Assembly (NCBI GenBank): GCA_029432775.1
Contig: JAROAZ010000013.1
Span: 62,001-126,000, forward strand
DNA from: Pontiellaceae bacterium B12227
GTDB lineage: Bacteria; Verrucomicrobiota; Kiritimatiellia; Kiritimatiellales; Pontiellaceae
DNA: 64,000 bases
Reading direction: 5' to 3'
Positions within the stretch are counted from its first letter, which is position 1. The number at the start of each line of letters is the position of its first letter. The notes below the pieces were generated by a model. The model was not told the DNA's origin. It did not search any database and saw only the letters and a list, made by a program, of their open reading frames with translations. Shown here piece by piece: positions 61,579 through 64,000 of this stretch. Both the position numbers and the translations under genes were made by a program.

Positions 61579-64000
61579 TTAAAACTTTACTTCAAGCACT
61601 TCGTGCAGGCCGTCCGGGCCGGCGGCGGGGTTCGGGATGATCAGTTCGCCATGCTCGAAAGAGTAGTCGACCGTCTTTCCGGTGCGCAGCAATTTGACCG
61701 ATTTTACTTTCGGCACATCGCCCACACGGATCGGCTTTCCGGGTTCGGTGCCCGTGTAATAAATTTTCTTCCACTTACCCCATGACGCCGCGTCAAGCTG
61801 TGCTCCGGGACGGGCGTGCAAATACCACGTTTTCCCATCCTTGGACGTCGTGATCGGCACATTGGATTGTTCAGGAAAATGCGTGCCTTTGGTATCGAAC
61901 ATGGAAACAGCCCCCCACTCCATCCAATCAGCCATCTTTCCAAAGTTGCTGTAGACGGCGTCCGGCAGTGTACCATCGGCGCGCGGGGAAATATTCAGCA
62001 GCAGATTGCCCTGCCAGGAGCGCACCCGTGCGAGGGCATACATAATATCCTCCAGCGCCCCCGTCTGCTCCCCAAGCCCATTCGTATTGTGATAAAACCA
62101 TCCGCTGCGTTGAGACGTCATACAGATTTCCCAAGGCGTTCCGGCTTGAACCAACTGTTTGACGTGCTTCCATTCCAGCGAGGGAAATCCTTCCGGAGTT
62201 GCGTAATGCGTCACCGGATAGGTGCCCTTCATCGTGCCGCCGTGGTACCAGTTACCGCGGTTGTTGAAGAGCATGTCCGGATTATATTTCCCGGCCGTTT
62301 CCTCCACCGTCAAGGGCAGCCCGGAATCCCACCACCACAGATCTGGGCGGTAGCGTTCCATCACCTCAAAGACCATTTTTTTCTTCTGCTCTACGATCTC
62401 CATGGGCAGGGGTTTCACGACATCCTGACGCATTGGATTTCCCAGGAAGTCCCAGCCTTCTTCCCCTCTGCTGAAATAATAGTTCATATAGTCGCGGTCC
62501 AGATTCCAGTCCACCCCGGAAAAATAGAATCCGACCTTCATGTTGTTTTTGCGGACTGCATCCACGTAGGGCTGTAAAAGGTCGCGGCCACCCAGAAAGG
62601 TCTGGACTCCGAGATCGGTGTGCTTGCTGGGCCAGAGCGAATATCCGTCGTGATGTTTTGAGGTCAGTACCGCATAACGGAAGCCGGCCTTTTTCGCGGC
62701 CACCATCCATTTATCCGGATCGTAGTTTTCGGCCGTGAACCCTTTGGGGGCATTGTTGTAATAGAATTCAGGAGTGACCTTGGGGCGTAGCGGATCGCTG
62801 CCTTTCACCGGCTGGCGCATGCGCCAGACATCTTCGATATCGTCTACGGACGCAGGCCCCCAGTGAATGAACAGGCCGAGACCTGCTTTTTTAAACCACT
62901 CGCCGCCTTTCGGAAACGGCGCGGGCTTTGCCAGACGATACCGCGTGGGAAGCGAACCGGATTCATCCCCTCCGCTCATCGCAACGGCGGCGGCAGCAAC
63001 AGCGGCCAGATCGTCCTCGGTGTCGTCCCCGCCGTTCGTCAGCTTCAGGCCCCAGACATACTGTGCGATTTTCTGCTCCGGCAGTTCAACCACCAGATCA
63101 TCACCCGCTTTTGTAATGTTCAATGCCCCTTTTCCACCCAGCAGTCTGGCTGCAGAAGGGTTAAAGGAAGCGGCCTTCGGCAGGATAACCTTGCCATTTT
63201 CCGGCCAGGTTACAAACCAGGCATAGAGCGCGCCGTCTTTCTGCGTGTAGCGCACCGCATCCGGGTCGTTTTTATTTCCATCCGGTGATCCCGCCGCAAG
63301 ACTGTTCAGCTTGCCGGAACCATAGGTTGTCCAAGGTTTGGAACCCGTAATCCCTTCGCCATTGATTTGCAACCACTGACCGATTTCAAGCAATACGCGT
63401 TCCTGTCCTTCATCCAGAGTGCCATCGGGGCGCGGACCGATATTGAGCAGGAGATTTCCATTGCGGCTGACGATGTCGACAAATCCACGCAGCATTTTTC
63501 CGACCGGCCAGCCGGGTTTTTCCCCGGTGTATCCCCAGCTTCCATTCACGGTAAAATGAGCCTGCCAGGGGCGATCAGGAATACCGTCCTCAAGTGAACC
63601 TTCCGAGTCATAAACCGCCTCGCCCTTCTCCATCGCATCGCGTTTCCAGGAGAGCACAACCCCCTTCTCCAGTTCCACGCTTTGGTTGTAGTAGCGCGCT
63701 ACTACTCGATACATGGCGTCGCGGAAATATTCTTTTTTATATTCAGAGCGCCCGTCGCAGATACCGCCATCCACAAATATGTAATCCGGCTGATAGGTAT
63801 CGACGAGCTCGTTCATCACCCGTTCCCACTTGAGGGCATCTTCCGGACGCGGCGGATCCTTGTCGCCGCGGCGCTTACCATAAAGCCCCTCGTTGGCCGG
63901 ATCCCAGGTGTCGAATTCCGGGCGGAAGGTGTAATATTTCCAATGGCGGCCATAATGGGTGGAGACGCCGGTCTTGATCCCCTTACCGCGCATGGCTTCA
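61579..64000 (-). CDS. Tandem GH29 alpha-L-fucosidase, 5' end outside window
   Basis: The frame is open at the right edge; 807 codons are visible. The first, partial GH29 domain runs to about residue 230 of the visible part, with the probable nucleophile Asp in PDYIFVDGG and the block RNGNLLLNIGPRPDGTL. After a beta domain and an Ala-rich linker, a complete second GH29 domain starts at EWFKKAGLGLFIHWGP, with SKHHDGYSLWPSKHTD, nucleophile Asp in RPDLWWWDSG and QGNLLLNISPRADGTL. GH29 enzymes remove alpha-L-fucose with retention. Two intact-looking catalytic domains in one chain are unusual. With sulfatases nearby, fucoidan-type substrates are plausible. Confidence 0.9.
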   Translation of the reverse strand, partial: EAMRGKGIKTGVSTHYGRHWKYYTFRPEFDTWDPANEGLYGKRRGDKDPPRPEDALKWERVMNELVDTYQPDYIFVDGGICDGRSEYKKEYFRDAMYRVVARYYNQSVELEKGVVLSWKRDAMEKGEAVYDSEGSLEDGIPDRPWQAHFTVNGSWGYTGEKPGWPVGKMLRGFVDIVSRNGNLLLNIGPRPDGTLDEGQERVLLEIGQWLQINGEGITGSKPWTTYGSGKLNSLAAGSPDGNKNDPDAVRYTQKDGALYAWFVTWPENGKVILPKAASFNPSAARLLGGKGALNITKAGDDLVVELPEQKIAQYVWGLKLTNGGDDTEDDLAAVAAAAVAMSGGDESGSLPTRYRLAKPAPFPKGGEWFKKAGLGLFIHWGPASVDDIEDVWRMRQPVKGSDPLRPKVTPEFYYNNAPKGFTAENYDPDKWMVAAKKAGFRYAVLTSKHHDGYSLWPSKHTDLGVQTFLGGRDLLQPYVDAVRKNNMKVGFYFSGVDWNLDRDYMNYYFSRGEEGWDFLGNPMRQDVVKPLPMEIVEQKKKMVFEVMERYRPDLWWWDSGLPLTVEETAGKYNPDMLFNNRGNWYHGGTMKGTYPVTHYATPEGFPSLEWKHVKQLVQAGTPWEICMTSQRSGWFYHNTNGLGEQTGALEDIMYALARVRSWQGNLLLNISPRADGTLPDAVYSNFGKMADWMEWGAVSMFDTKGTHFPEQSNVPITTSKDGKTWYLHARPGAQLDAASWGKWKKIYYTGTEPGKPIRVGDVPKVKSVKLLRTGKTVDYSFEHGELIIPNPAAGPDGLHEVLEVKF

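Noticed and set aside
1-64000. CRISPR array
   Set aside because: Repeats seen are short palindromes or heptamer arrays without regularly spaced unique spacers of 25-40 nt, and no cas gene is present.

Overview
The window looks like chromosomal DNA from a marine, polysaccharide-degrading bacterium of the PVC group, most likely Kiritimatiellota (Pontiella-like). I infer this from the gene mix: formylglycine-type sulfatases, Tat- or Sec-exported glycoside hydrolases (GH2, GH16, GH29), beta-helix proteins, an exosortase with a PEP-CTERM substrate, NrfHA nitrite reductase and GatCAB. No marker gene fixes the taxon.

Layout. 1-8.2 kb: an IclR regulator coupled to a partial discoidin-domain protein, a divergent sulfatase, an aldo/keto reductase, a GH2 enzyme and a phosphohexomutase. 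8.8-21.7 kb: a PEP-CTERM protein, then a minus-strand sulfated-galactan-type locus (two large secreted paralogues, GH16/beta-helix, sulfatase, SGNH hydrolase) and a small secreted protein. 21.9-36.4 kb: a beta-propeller/cytochrome c protein, aldo/keto reductase, uvrC, a SanA-like protein, a metal permease, a response regulator, rnpB, pyrE, nrfHA, mtaB and rnc. 36.4-44 kb: oppABCDF, secG and tpiA. 44-54.9 kb: polA, foreign-looking small genes, an endonuclease III-like gene, gatCAB interrupted by a small nuclease cassette, and exosortase plus EpsI-like protein. 55.1-56.4 kb: two tRNAs followed by mobile-element debris. 56.4-64 kb: a TonB-like envelope protein, esterase, beta-helix protein and pseudogene, and a tandem GH29 fucosidase cut by the window end.

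How the genes fit together. The sulfatases, GH16, GH2, GH29, beta-helix and SGNH proteins all carry export signals and suit desulfation and hydrolysis of algal polysaccharides outside the cytoplasm. IclR and two duplicated operator-like palindromes are the visible local control. Exosortase and EpsI would process PEP-CTERM proteins such as the one at 8828. NrfHA gives ammonia-forming nitrite respiration, consistent with a low-oxygen lifestyle.

The most striking signals are repeats. A 15-nt palindrome, TTCCA-N5-TGGAA, occurs at least 28 times exactly (about 45 with near matches) across 64 kb, against roughly 0.06 expected by chance. It lies inside genes in all three reading frames as well as between genes. 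Second, a GxxExxY (PD-(D/E)XK-type) gene sits exactly between gatC and gatA, bracketed by inverted arrays of ATTAGTG. Heptamer-period arrays, paired AGCC hairpins and other inverted repeats occupy further gene boundaries.
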